From assembly GCF_900107965.1 (NCBI RefSeq), contig NZ_FNVU01000023.1, positions 95,689 through 159,688 of the forward strand: a DNA stretch of 64,000 nt, written 5' to 3'. The translations under genes were made by a program, and so were the position numbers. The stretch comes from Actinacidiphila yanglinensis (GTDB lineage Bacteria > Actinomycetota > Actinomycetes > Streptomycetales > Streptomycetaceae). The notes beneath the pieces are model-generated. The model was not told where the DNA came from. It ran no database searches and saw only the letters and a program-made list of their open reading frames with translations. Shown here piece after piece: positions 1 to 8,737 of this stretch (position 1 is the stretch's first letter; each line of letters begins with the position of its first letter).

Positions 1-352
1 TCTTGCAGTAGTTCTGGGTGCCCTTTTGGTCGGCGTCCCACGCAAGGATGTCTTCCCCGGTATTGGGTCCTACGATTCCGTCATCGGTGTTCTCCGTGTT
101 CACCTGGAACCACTTGACACCGTCTCGCGTATTGGATCCGAAGATGGCGTCCTCTGCGAGGGGGCGCTTACCGGGGTGCAACGCCTCGAAGAAGTTGTTG
201 ACGCCGTACTGGACGCACCAGACGCCGTGTGTATTCGTCGAGCCAATGCTGATGGGAGCAATGGCACTTGCTGAACCGACCGCGGCGACCGTGACAAGCG
301 CGGTTCCTGCGGCCACCAGACCAAGGCGGCGAAATTTCCTGCTGTGCACCAT
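1..352 (-). CDS. Secreted peptidoglycan-binding-like protein, 3' end cut by the window edge
   Basis: 117 residues are visible. They open with a signal peptide: Arg/Lys-rich start, hydrophobic stretch, and AXA-type cleavage site after SASA near residue 30. The mature part shows two elements typical of PG_binding_1 domains, AIFGSNTRDGVKWFQ and DGIVGPNTGEDIL, so I infer a small exported protein that binds cell wall or a similar polymer. The ATG at 352 is preceded by GGAG about 7 bases upstream. No catalytic domain is visible in the part present. The roughly 290 bases between this start and the kinase gene show no further gene and presumably hold its promoter. Confidence 0.75.
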   Translation of the reverse strand, partial: MVHSRKFRRLGLVAAGTALVTVAAVGSASAIAPISIGSTNTHGVWCVQYGVNNFFEALHPGKRPLAEDAIFGSNTRDGVKWFQVNTENTDDGIVGPNTGEDILAWDADQKGTQNYCK

Positions 353-642
353 TCATACACTCCAATCCGTGAACGCCGGATTTGGAGTATGCCGACATGC
401 CACAGGGGGTGTCATTGGCAGTCAGCGCATTCACCTTGACTGTCCGCGCATGGTTTCAGAACATCGTTCCACGAAAGGGCCGCCAACGTTGCATGCGCTG
501 GATTTCCCGACGCCCCCACCGCAGGAGCACCCCTGCGCGGCCCGCCCCCGCGGCCGTAGCGGGCGATGGTCTTGCTCAAAGGTCGCCGCGGGCGGCTGCG
601 CGGTCAGGTCGGAGGGGTCTCACCGCAGCGTCCGGCACGCCG

Positions 643-3015
643 TCAGGTCTGGATGGCGTACACCTTGTAGTCGTTGCTGCCGACGTAGACCACGCCGCCC
701 GACACCCTCGGGGAAACCTGCACTTCGGCGTCCGTGGGGAAGGCCCACCGCTTCTTGCCGGACACCGCGTCCAGCGCGTACAGGTTCTTGGCGTCACTGC
801 CGACGTAGACCACACCACCCGCCACCGTCGGGGCGGACAAGACGCTGTTGCCCGTGTCGAAGGTCCAGCGCTTCTTGCCGGTCGCGGCATCCAGCGCGAA
901 CACGTACTGGATCTCGTCGCCGACGTAGACCACGCCGCCCGCCACCGTCGGTGCCCCGAAATGCCGGTAGCCCGCGCCCGGGATCTTGTACTTCTGGCCG
1001 GTGAGGGCCCAGTGCTGCTTTCCCGTCGCGGCGTCCACCGCGTACAGGCGGTCACTGGAGGCGTAGACCCGGCCGCCCGCCACGACCGGGCGGAGGTCCA
1101 CGCTGTCGCCGGTGGTGAAGGCCCAGCGCTTCTTGCCGGTCGTGGCATCCAGCGCGTACAGGGAGTTGTCGTCGCTGCCGAAGTAGACGGTGCCGTTGAC
1201 CACGACCGGCGCCTCATCGACCATGCCGTCCTTCTTGCAGCGGAAGTTCCAGCGCTGCTTGCCGGTCTCCGCGTCCACCGCGTAGAGGCGCTCGTCGTCG
1301 CAGCCGATGTAGAGGACACCGGCGGCCAGGGCCGGCGAGGAGTTGACCAGGCTCTCGGTGTGAAAGGTCCAGCGTTTCTTGCCCGTTGCGGCATCCAGTG
1401 CCCACAGGCCGTTGTCGGCGGTGCCGACGTAGAGCACACCGTTCGCGACGGCCGGCGTGGAGTACACCACGTTGCCGGTGGGTACCGCCCAGCGCTGCTT
1501 CCCCGTCGCGGCGTCCACCGCGTACACGCTCTGGTCGTTGCTGCCGAAGTAGACCATGCCGTTCGCGACGGTCGCCGACGTGTGCACCTCGCCGCCGGAG
1601 GTGAACGCCCAGATCTGCTCGCCCGGATTTCGGTGGGGCGGCGGGGTGGTACGGACGGGCCGGCGTGCGGATGAACCCACGGCGGAGGGGCTGCCGACGG
1701 AACCGGAACCCCCGTCGGAGGTCTTCCACACCGCGACGACGGCGCCGGCGGCGAGAGCGGTACCGGTCAGGGCGAGGAGTGCGCCGCGCCGTGTCATGGG
1801 GGGTGGGGTCCCGGCGGGATACGAGTGCACCAGCGGTTCGGGGTCGGCCGGTTCGTGCGCCGGTTCGGAACGGCCGATGCCGCCCCCGGCAGGGTGGTCC
1901 GCAGTCCGGGTGGGCGCCTCGTCCATCCGCGGGCCCGCCGTCGCGGGGTCGGCGCCGGCGGGTGCCGTCGGCGAGGAGGATATCCCTGGCGGCGCGGGAG
2001 GCGCGGGCACCGCGTCGGAGGTCGGCCCCGGCGGCACGGCGGGAACGTCCGGCGCGGTAGGGGTCGGGGCCGCGGGCGGAGCCGGGTCCGGAATCCGGCC
2101 CGGCGCGCGGGGCAGTGCGGTGGCGGTCCGCGCCAGGACGAGCCGGTTGACCGGGTCCGGCATCCAATCGGACGCGGTGAGCGACAGCGTCGCTTCGGCC
2201 GCCTCCGCGCCGGCCGGGGCGGCCATGCGGTGCAGCAGGTCGGCGACGGTCGGCCGCCGGTCGGGTTCCTTGGCCAGGCAGGCCGCCACGATCTCGCGCA
2301 GCCCGGGCGGCAGGGCGCCGAGATCGGGCTGCTCGTACACGGCGCGGAAGTGCAGGGCGTGCGGGGTGCCGGAGCCGAACGGGCCGACGCCGGCGGCGGT
2401 GTAGGCCAGCACGGCGCCGAGGGCGAAGACATCGCTGGCCGGGCCGATGGACCCGCCGGTGAGCTGTTCGGGAGACATGAAACCGGGGGTGCCGATCGTC
2501 ATGCCGGTGTGGGTCAGCGCGCTGGCCTCGCTCGCGGTGGAGATCCCGAAGTCGATCACCCGGGGACCGTCGGAGGCCAGCAGCACGTTGGAGGGCTTCA
2601 GATCGCGGTGCACGACTCCGGCGGCGTGAATCGCCTCCAGCGCCTCGGCCAGTCCCGCGCCGAGCGCCAGCACGGGCCCGGCCGCCCAGGGGCCGTGCCC
2701 GGACACCGCCTCCCCCAGCGACACCCCGGATACGTAGACGGTCGCCAGCCAGGCCGGGGAACCCTCGGGATCGGCGTCGACGACACCGGCGGTGAAGGCA
2801 CCGTTGACCCGGCGGGCCGCCGTCACCTCACGGGCGAAGCGGCGCCGGAACTCCCCGTCCCTGGCCAGCTCCGGGCGGACCACCTTGAGCGCGACCGGAC
2901 GGCCACCGGGCGAACGCCCCAGGTACACCTGGCCCATACCGCCGGCGCCGATCCGCGCCACGATCCGGTACCGCCCCACCTGCCGGGGGTCCTCCGGTTC
3001 CAGGATGTCGAACAC
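643..3015 (-). CDS. Serine/threonine protein kinase with C-terminal PQQ-type beta-propeller
   Basis: About 790 residues from a GTG at 3015, chosen because AGGGAGG lies just upstream and the typical opening FDILEPEDPRQVGRY follows; an in-frame start at 3066 would add 17 residues. The N-terminal kinase has a glycine loop (GAGGMGQV), VALK lysine near residue 44, HRDLKPSN near 136-143 and DFG near 155, so it should be active. A Pro/Ala-rich linker leads to one predicted membrane helix near residue 411 (LALTGTALAAGAVVAVW). Outside the membrane about eight repeats of the type VYFGS-D-SLYALDA-TGKKRW form a PQQ-like propeller. This is the known layout of actinobacterial membrane kinases with an extracellular sensor; the ligand is unknown. 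Confidence 0.93.
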   Translation of the reverse strand: MFDILEPEDPRQVGRYRIVARIGAGGMGQVYLGRSPGGRPVALKVVRPELARDGEFRRRFAREVTAARRVNGAFTAGVVDADPEGSPAWLATVYVSGVSLGEAVSGHGPWAAGPVLALGAGLAEALEAIHAAGVVHRDLKPSNVLLASDGPRVIDFGISTASEASALTHTGMTIGTPGFMSPEQLTGGSIGPASDVFALGAVLAYTAAGVGPFGSGTPHALHFRAVYEQPDLGALPPGLREIVAACLAKEPDRRPTVADLLHRMAAPAGAEAAEATLSLTASDWMPDPVNRLVLARTATALPRAPGRIPDPAPPAAPTPTAPDVPAVPPGPTSDAVPAPPAPPGISSSPTAPAGADPATAGPRMDEAPTRTADHPAGGGIGRSEPAHEPADPEPLVHSYPAGTPPPMTRRGALLALTGTALAAGAVVAVWKTSDGGSGSVGSPSAVGSSARRPVRTTPPPHRNPGEQIWAFTSGGEVHTSATVANGMVYFGSNDQSVYAVDAATGKQRWAVPTGNVVYSTPAVANGVLYVGTADNGLWALDAATGKKRWTFHTESLVNSSPALAAGVLYIGCDDERLYAVDAETGKQRWNFRCKKDGMVDEAPVVVNGTVYFGSDDNSLYALDATTGKKRWAFTTGDSVDLRPVVAGGRVYASSDRLYAVDAATGKQHWALTGQKYKIPGAGYRHFGAPTVAGGVVYVGDEIQYVFALDAATGKKRWTFDTGNSVLSAPTVAGGVVYVGSDAKNLYALDAVSGKKRWAFPTDAEVQVSPRVSGGVVYVGSNDYKVYAIQT

Positions 3016-3170
3016 GGCCCTCCCTGCCCACACCAGGGACCTCCCTGGCCACTGGGAACGCATCATGCCAGAAGTGCGGAACGCAGGAGAACGCGCGGAA
3101 CCGAGTGCCGGGACGGCGCCGCCTCGGCGGGGCAGCGGCGGGGCAGCGGCGCCGAAAGGACCGCGGGCGA

Positions 3171-3190
3171 CGGGCGGTTGGGGCCGCCCG
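3171..3190 (-). terminator. GC-rich hairpin after the LuxR-type regulator gene
   Basis: A perfect 7-bp stem (CGGGCGG / CCGCCCG) with a 6-base loop lies about 20 bases beyond the stop codon of the leftward regulator gene. There is no T-tract, which is common for terminators in very GC-rich actinomycetes. Confidence 0.5.
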
Positions 3191-3210
3191 CCACCGGGCG
3201 ACCTGCGGCC

Positions 3211-4245
3211 TCAGCGCCCCGGGGCCAGCCAGCCGCGTTCCCGCGCGAGCAGCGCGATCTGGAAGCGGTTGCGCGCGCCCAGCGCCATGCCGATGTCGCT
3301 GACGTCCTTCTGCACGGTGCGCCGGCTCACCCCCAGCGTGCGGGCGATCGTCTCCTGCTTCATGCCGAGCGAGAGTAGCCGCAGCACCTCGCGGGCCCGC
3401 GGGTGGGGCAGGTCCGCGGCGGGCTGCGGCGGGTCCGGATGGGCCTCCGGCCCCCAGCGCACGCCGTGCTCCCACAGGCTCTCGAACAGGGCCGCCAGCA
3501 CGTGTATCAGCGTCGGGGAGTGCACCAGCAGCGAGCCGGCCGCCGGGTCGTCGCGCCTCAGCGGCATGATCGCGGTGGAGCCGTCGAAGAGCACCAGCTT
3601 CATCGGCAGCCCGCTGGACAGCCGCACGTCGCCGCCGATCTCGACACCGCGCCGCGCCGTCTCCAGCGACACCTCGTCGGAGAGGGTGTCGCTGTCGTAC
3701 ACCGACCGGAAGCGCACCCCCGCGCGGATCGCCGCCGCCTGCACCTCCAGACGGTCCGGCACCCCGTCGACCGCCGCCACGTACGGCGGCATCACCAGGT
3801 GCAGCACCTCGTGCCGGGCGGCCCGCAGCAGGTGCGCGTAGCGCGCGGTGATCCGCTCCTCGGTGTCGAGGATCTCGAACTGGTCCGAGGCGAAACGGTG
3901 GTTGGTCACCGAGATGTGCACCTCGTGCAGCCGCTCGGCGTACGTCTCCAGGCTCGCCAGTTCCTCGCGGCGACGTGCGAGGAGGCTGCCCAGTGCCGGG
4001 CGCGGCGGGCTGGCGCTCCAGCGCGCCTCGCGGCCGCTGAGCCGCACCGCCAGCAGCGCCGACTCCAGCAGGCGAAGGGCCCGTGCGGCAGCGGCGGTTG
4101 AGGTGCCGAGCGCGGCCGCCGCCTCGCCGGGTGCCGTCTCCGGATGCCCGACCAGGTACTCCAGGACCCGTCCCGCGAGCGGCGGCAGGCCCAGCCCGCT
4201 CCAGGAAACCTGCGGCGCGCGCGGGATCTGCGGTTCCGCGGCCAT
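3211..4245 (-). CDS. LuxR-type transcriptional regulator with TrmB/PLD-like central domain
   Basis: About 344 residues. The ATG at 4245 is preferred to the longer frame because AAGGGG precedes it by 6 bases and conserved-looking protein begins there. Residues 1-75 look like a winged helix of TrmB type (ALGTSTAAAARALRLLES). The middle part (EILDTEERITARYAHLLRAA onward) resembles PLD-like TrmB sensor regions. The C-terminus is a LuxR/GerE helix-turn-helix (GMKQETIARTLGVSRRTVQK). It is divergently transcribed from the exported protease gene across a 419-base gap, so it may control that gene; this is inferred from position only. The inducing signal cannot be read from the sequence. Confidence 0.85.
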   Translation of the reverse strand: MAAEPQIPRAPQVSWSGLGLPPLAGRVLEYLVGHPETAPGEAAAALGTSTAAAARALRLLESALLAVRLSGREARWSASPPRPALGSLLARRREELASLETYAERLHEVHISVTNHRFASDQFEILDTEERITARYAHLLRAARHEVLHLVMPPYVAAVDGVPDRLEVQAAAIRAGVRFRSVYDSDTLSDEVSLETARRGVEIGGDVRLSSGLPMKLVLFDGSTAIMPLRRDDPAAGSLLVHSPTLIHVLAALFESLWEHGVRWGPEAHPDPPQPAADLPHPRAREVLRLLSLGMKQETIARTLGVSRRTVQKDVSDIGMALGARNRFQIALLARERGWLAPGR

Positions 4246-4664
4246 CGGGGCCCCTTGCTGTCGTTCACCGGTGGGAGTGGGGGGTGCCGTGATCGTAACC
4301 CGGCTGCCCCACCCGCCCGTTCGGCGGGGGAGCGTTCCCACGCCCCCCACAACAGGCCCCCTTAACCGCCGTACTTGGGACATCCCGGTGCCAACTCCCG
4401 GCCGTTGAACACCCCTCGCGTCGCGCGAAAGCGCAACTGCACTCAGCCGCACTTGCGTTCCCTTGTCCCTGGTGGCACTCCCGCCGCAAGGTGATCAGCG
4501 TCCTTCCACCACGCACCGGCTGGCCTTTCGCGCACCCCGGCACGCCGCCACAGCAACCACGCCTTCCTCCGCCTTCACAGCGGCAAGGACCGCACGAGCT
4601 CCCCCGACGCGGACGGAGCCGCACACGCGTCGCCCCCGAAGTCCCCGGCCCAAGGAGCACGTTG
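4246..4664. promoter_or_regulatory. Divergent promoter region between regulator and protease genes, with an inverted repeat
   Basis: 419 bases without a convincing gene. It must hold the promoters of both flanking divergent genes. At 4432-4457 there is an imperfect inverted repeat, CGCAACTGC and GCACTTGCG (one mismatch) around an 8-base spacer. It is a candidate operator for the neighbouring LuxR-type regulator. I could not assign firm -35 and -10 boxes. Confidence 0.35.
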
Positions 4665-7600
4665 ATGCATCGACAGGTCAGAAGGGCCGCCGCCGCGCTG
4701 GCCCTGCTCGTCCCTCTCGTGGCTGCCGGCCCCGCCGTTGCCGCACCTGACGGCGGCTCCGCCGCCGCACCACCCGCCGCCCACAGCCTCACCCTCGCCG
4801 ACGGATCGAAGGTGCTCTGGTCGGACGACGGCACCGGTACGCTCACCGACCCGCAGGGCCGCACCCGCGCCTTCCCCGTGCCGCGCTCGGCCGGCCGCAC
4901 GGGGCTCGGGGCCACCCTCGCCCCCTCCACCACCGCGCTCACCGCCCGCGCCAGGACCGCTCGCGCGGCGTCGTACACCCTCGGCACGCGGCAGGACACC
5001 GCCGCCCAACAGGCCCCGATCCAGGCGATGAACACCGGGCCTGTGACGCTGCCCACCGCGGCCAAGGCCGCCCTGCGGCAGGACGCCCGCAAGGCCCCGC
5101 AGCCCGCCGAGTCCTCGGGCCTGCCCGCCAACGACGGGTTGAGCACGTCCTTCCAGTCGTACCTCAACGCCCAGGGCGTGGACGCCGCCGGCACCTTCGC
5201 CGACGCGAACACCTACCTGCACGCCCTGCCCGGCGCCGGGCAGATCGTCACCAACGTCTCCATCGGCGATCTCACCGACCAGTCGATGGCCGACGGTGGC
5301 GACGACTACGTGCGCGCGTACGGTCCCACCACCGTCGTCGAGGACGGCCAGCGCTACCTCGACGAGCCGTCGATGCCGCTCATCCCGACCTACACCGCCG
5401 ACAACGACGGCCGGCTCGATCCGCTCGGCTCCGTCGAGGGTGAGGACCCCAACCTCGGTGAGGTCCTGCTCGACTTCTCGATGATGGCCCCGCTGCCGCA
5501 CGACCAGCAGCGGCCCGACGCCACCGGCAGCGGCGCGACCGACCTGCTCGGCATCGCGCCCGGCGCCCAGTACCGCCTGGTGGTGCCGCAGGAGGCCAGC
5601 TACGCGGGCATCGCCGCCGCCCTGAAGGCCGCCGCGAATCAGAAGCCCCGGCCCAGCGTCATCACCGCCAGTCTCGGCTTCGGCACCGACGAGGAGATCG
5701 GCTTTCCCGGACGCTACCTGGAGGACGACCCGACGATCCGGGCCACCTTGACGTCCATCGTGAAGTCCGGGATCGCCGTGGTCGTCTCCTCCAACGACGG
5801 CACGCGGCTCGCCCTGCCCGTCTCCGTCGGCCCCGACGGCGGCAGCACCCCGACCGACACCACCACCAAGGCGGGCGCCCAGACCGACATCGACGACGTG
5901 GAGCCGACGACCACGCCCTCGCAGGTGGTGGACAGCGGCGTCATCGCGGCCGGCGCCACCACCACCGACGACACGCTCACCTCTGCCGACACGCGGCAGG
6001 GCGTCTACCCGACGACCCGCTACAACGGCTCGACCGGCTTCTCCTCCGGCTTCGGCACCCGCGTCGACCTCGCCGCCCCCGGCGACGACCTGCCGTCCCT
6101 GATGCACGTGTGCACCTCCAGCCCCTGCGCGGCGCAGGACGTCGAGGTCGTGCTCAACGGCGGAACCTCCGCCTCCGCCCCCGAGATCGCCGCCGCCGTC
6201 GCCGACGTGCTGCAGGCCGCCAAGGCAACCCACCAGAGCATGACCCCGCGCCAGGTCCGCGACCTGCTGGTGTCCACCGGCAGCCCCATCGCCGCGCCCG
6301 CACAGGCCGACCAGCCCCTCTCCATGGGCACGCAGCTCGACGTGACCGCCGCCTTCGAGAAGGTCCTCGCCCACGGCTACCGCATCGCGCCGCAGCCCGT
6401 ACGGCTGTCGGTGGCCCAGCGGCAGTTGCTGCCCACCACTTCGGGCACCGCCTTCACCGAGTCCACCGACCCCGCGGCGATCGACCTCGCCGGGCCCGCC
6501 GACGCCAACGGCACGCCCTCCGGCCAGAACGCCGTCGCGCCGATCACCCTCGGCCTGGACCTGACCGGTGACCGGGACGGCCTGACCTACCGGGTGCGGG
6601 TCGGCAGCGCCTCCTTCACCACCAAGACGCCGAGCCTGCGCCTGACACCCGCCCAGATCCTCGGCGCCGCCGGGCTGCCGCTCGCCTCCGACACCGCCCG
6701 CACCGTGCCCGTCACCTTCCAGGCGCTGCACGGCGACAAGGTCGTCGGGCAGCTGTCGCAGAAGCTGACCTTCCTCGCCGACGACGGCACCTACGCCCAG
6801 GCGCTCGCCCCGGCCGCTCCCGGCGCCACCCCGCTCGGCCGGCCCGTCACCGTCTCCTACGACCTCACCGGCGTGCGCGGTGTGGACAGCCCCCGCCTGG
6901 TGCTCTCCTCCGTCGGCCACTACACGCCGAGCGCGGCCGTGGACGACTTCAACGTCCAGTGGTCCGCCCCGCTCACCGGGACCAAGGGGACCGTCACGAT
7001 CCCCGCCTCGGCCTTCACCGCGGGCGGCGCCGGACTCTACGGTGTCGGCGTCCAGCAGGCCGAGATCGCCGGGGTGCTCCCGGTCTACGGGGACTTCCGC
7101 GCCCTGCGGATCGGGCCCGCCGCCGACCAGCGGCCGTCCGCACCGCTGCTCAGCGCCGGCGACTACACCCTCGCGCACGCGGCCGACGCCGACCGCAACG
7201 CGCCCAGGACGACCGTGACGTGGGACGCGACCGCCGTGCCCGGCGCGGACGGCGCCGAGTTCGAGGTGATGTCGCCCGGGCCCACGCTCTACGGCTCGCT
7301 GAACACCGCCACCAACCAGAACGGCAGCCGCCGCGACGACGACGGCTTCAACCACGCCTCCACTCTCACCGTCAAGCTGCCGTCGGAGAAGGGGCACACC
7401 GTCCTGGACCTGTCCGCCCTCAAGCTGCCGACCGGGCTGCAGTACCCGGTGCGGGTGCTCGCCACCCGGCACGGGTCGCCGATCGGCCAGGCGTCCCCGA
7501 CGTCCTTCCTGCAGTACCGCGACGGCGACCAGCTCACCGGAACCGTCGAGAGCTTCACCGTCTCCGGCGGGAAGGCGCTGATCTCCACCGACGCCTTCAC

Positions 7601-8627
7601 CTACACCGGCGGCAGCGAGGTCTACCACCTGGACCGCTCGGCCACCACCGGGTACGACCTGGCCACCGGTACCGCGGGGGCGTCCTTCGCCGAATCCACC
7701 GACGGGCAGACGATGCAGGAGGTGTTGGGCACCGACCCGGCCAGCGGGCACGCCCTGATCATCCACACCCCGTTCGCCGGCTCGCAGGGCGAGATCGACG
7801 TGGCCGACCCCGCCACCGGCACCGCTGTGAAGGTCACCGCGCTGTCCGATCTGATCACCGGAAGCGGCTACCTGGAGGGCGGCACGGTGGATGCGGCCCG
7901 CCACCGCGGCCTGGTCACCACCTACGAGCCCGACAGCGGGCTGAGCCGGGTCTGGCCGGTCGACATGGCCACCGGGCAGGTCGGCACGCCGCTGGCCCTC
8001 AACCCGAACAACCTGTACCGCTCCTACAACAGCGTCTCCGTGGACGCCTCCACCGGCGAGGTGTTCGTCGCCACCGGCGGCACGATGGGCCCGTGCCTGT
8101 CCGGCCGGGTCTTCTACGGCGCGGTCGGCGCGAACTTCGACACCGGCACCGTCACCCCCGTCACCTCGCTGCCGATGTGCGTCTCGGCCCTCCTGCCGGA
8201 CGGCAAGGGCGACACCCTCTACGGGGCCGTCGGCGCCGCCCAGCCCGACGCCGAGAGCGGCACCTTCCCCACCAGCACCTGGCTGACCGCCGACCAGAAG
8301 ACGCTGACCCCCGCGGCCACGGCGGACACCGGCACCCGCGGACCTGTCTGGCCGGCCCTGGACAGTACCCACCACGTGGCGGTGGAAGGAAGCCTCTACG
8401 AGAGCGGAGTGGAGACCGACAACAACGCGATGAGCGAGATCACCGTGCTGGACCCGGCCACCGGCAAGGTCCTGGCCCGCCACCCGGTGGCCAACCTGGT
8501 GGACTCCACCGTTGCCGGCTCCAACTTCGACTTCACCGGCCGCCACGGACTCTTCCTGGATCCGGCCACCCGCACCGGGTGGGTCATCAACGCCTGGGGC
8601 ACCGGGCTGGAGCGCTTCGCCTACTGA
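4665..8627 (+). CDS. Large exported serine protease of sedolisin/subtilisin superfamily
   Basis: 1320 residues from the ATG at 4665, which has AAGGAG 8 bases upstream; the open frame extends further upstream but lacks a ribosome site. A clear signal peptide (MHRQVRR, hydrophobic core, AVAA-P) marks it as exported. The catalytic part fits family S53 better than S8: E266 and D270 in GEVLLDFS (the E-x3-D pair), an Asp in VVSSNDG at 378, and S502 in GGTSASAPE. Spacing is close to known sedolisins. The later half has Ig-like and YVTN-like repeat character (DPATGKVLARHPVANL) and may bind substrate or the cell surface. Annotation pipelines may call it S8. It is followed by a strong terminator hairpin. 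Confidence 0.85.
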   Translation: MHRQVRRAAAALALLVPLVAAGPAVAAPDGGSAAAPPAAHSLTLADGSKVLWSDDGTGTLTDPQGRTRAFPVPRSAGRTGLGATLAPSTTALTARARTARAASYTLGTRQDTAAQQAPIQAMNTGPVTLPTAAKAALRQDARKAPQPAESSGLPANDGLSTSFQSYLNAQGVDAAGTFADANTYLHALPGAGQIVTNVSIGDLTDQSMADGGDDYVRAYGPTTVVEDGQRYLDEPSMPLIPTYTADNDGRLDPLGSVEGEDPNLGEVLLDFSMMAPLPHDQQRPDATGSGATDLLGIAPGAQYRLVVPQEASYAGIAAALKAAANQKPRPSVITASLGFGTDEEIGFPGRYLEDDPTIRATLTSIVKSGIAVVVSSNDGTRLALPVSVGPDGGSTPTDTTTKAGAQTDIDDVEPTTTPSQVVDSGVIAAGATTTDDTLTSADTRQGVYPTTRYNGSTGFSSGFGTRVDLAAPGDDLPSLMHVCTSSPCAAQDVEVVLNGGTSASAPEIAAAVADVLQAAKATHQSMTPRQVRDLLVSTGSPIAAPAQADQPLSMGTQLDVTAAFEKVLAHGYRIAPQPVRLSVAQRQLLPTTSGTAFTESTDPAAIDLAGPADANGTPSGQNAVAPITLGLDLTGDRDGLTYRVRVGSASFTTKTPSLRLTPAQILGAAGLPLASDTARTVPVTFQALHGDKVVGQLSQKLTFLADDGTYAQALAPAAPGATPLGRPVTVSYDLTGVRGVDSPRLVLSSVGHYTPSAAVDDFNVQWSAPLTGTKGTVTIPASAFTAGGAGLYGVGVQQAEIAGVLPVYGDFRALRIGPAADQRPSAPLLSAGDYTLAHAADADRNAPRTTVTWDATAVPGADGAEFEVMSPGPTLYGSLNTATNQNGSRRDDDGFNHASTLTVKLPSEKGHTVLDLSALKLPTGLQYPVRVLATRHGSPIGQASPTSFLQYRDGDQLTGTVESFTVSGGKALISTDAFTYTGGSEVYHLDRSATTGYDLATGTAGASFAESTDGQTMQEVLGTDPASGHALIIHTPFAGSQGEIDVADPATGTAVKVTALSDLITGSGYLEGGTVDAARHRGLVTTYEPDSGLSRVWPVDMATGQVGTPLALNPNNLYRSYNSVSVDASTGEVFVATGGTMGPCLSGRVFYGAVGANFDTGTVTPVTSLPMCVSALLPDGKGDTLYGAVGAAQPDAESGTFPTSTWLTADQKTLTPAATADTGTRGPVWPALDSTHHVAVEGSLYESGVETDNNAMSEITVLDPATGKVLARHPVANLVDSTVAGSNFDFTGRHGLFLDPATRTGWVINAWGTGLERFAY

Positions 8628-8631
8628 GAAC

Positions 8632-8660
8632 CGGGCCGGGGGCGCCATGCCCCCGGCCCG
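8632..8660 (+). terminator. Strong hairpin terminator after the protease gene
   Basis: Perfect 12-bp inverted repeat CGGGCCGGGGGC / GCCCCCGGCCCG with a 5-base loop, starting 4 bases after the protease stop codon. No T-tract follows. Confidence 0.75.
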
Positions 8661-8737
8661 CCATGGTGCGGATCGGCCCGGCATGGTGCGGCATCGGGCG
8701 GGCGGTGGCGTCGAGGGTCACGTCGATGCCCGGTCGA

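Noticed and set aside
4575..8684. A 1369-codon minus-strand open frame antisense to the protease gene
   Set aside because: Gly/Val/Gln-rich shadow; the plus frame has signal peptide, catalytic motifs, ribosome site and terminator.
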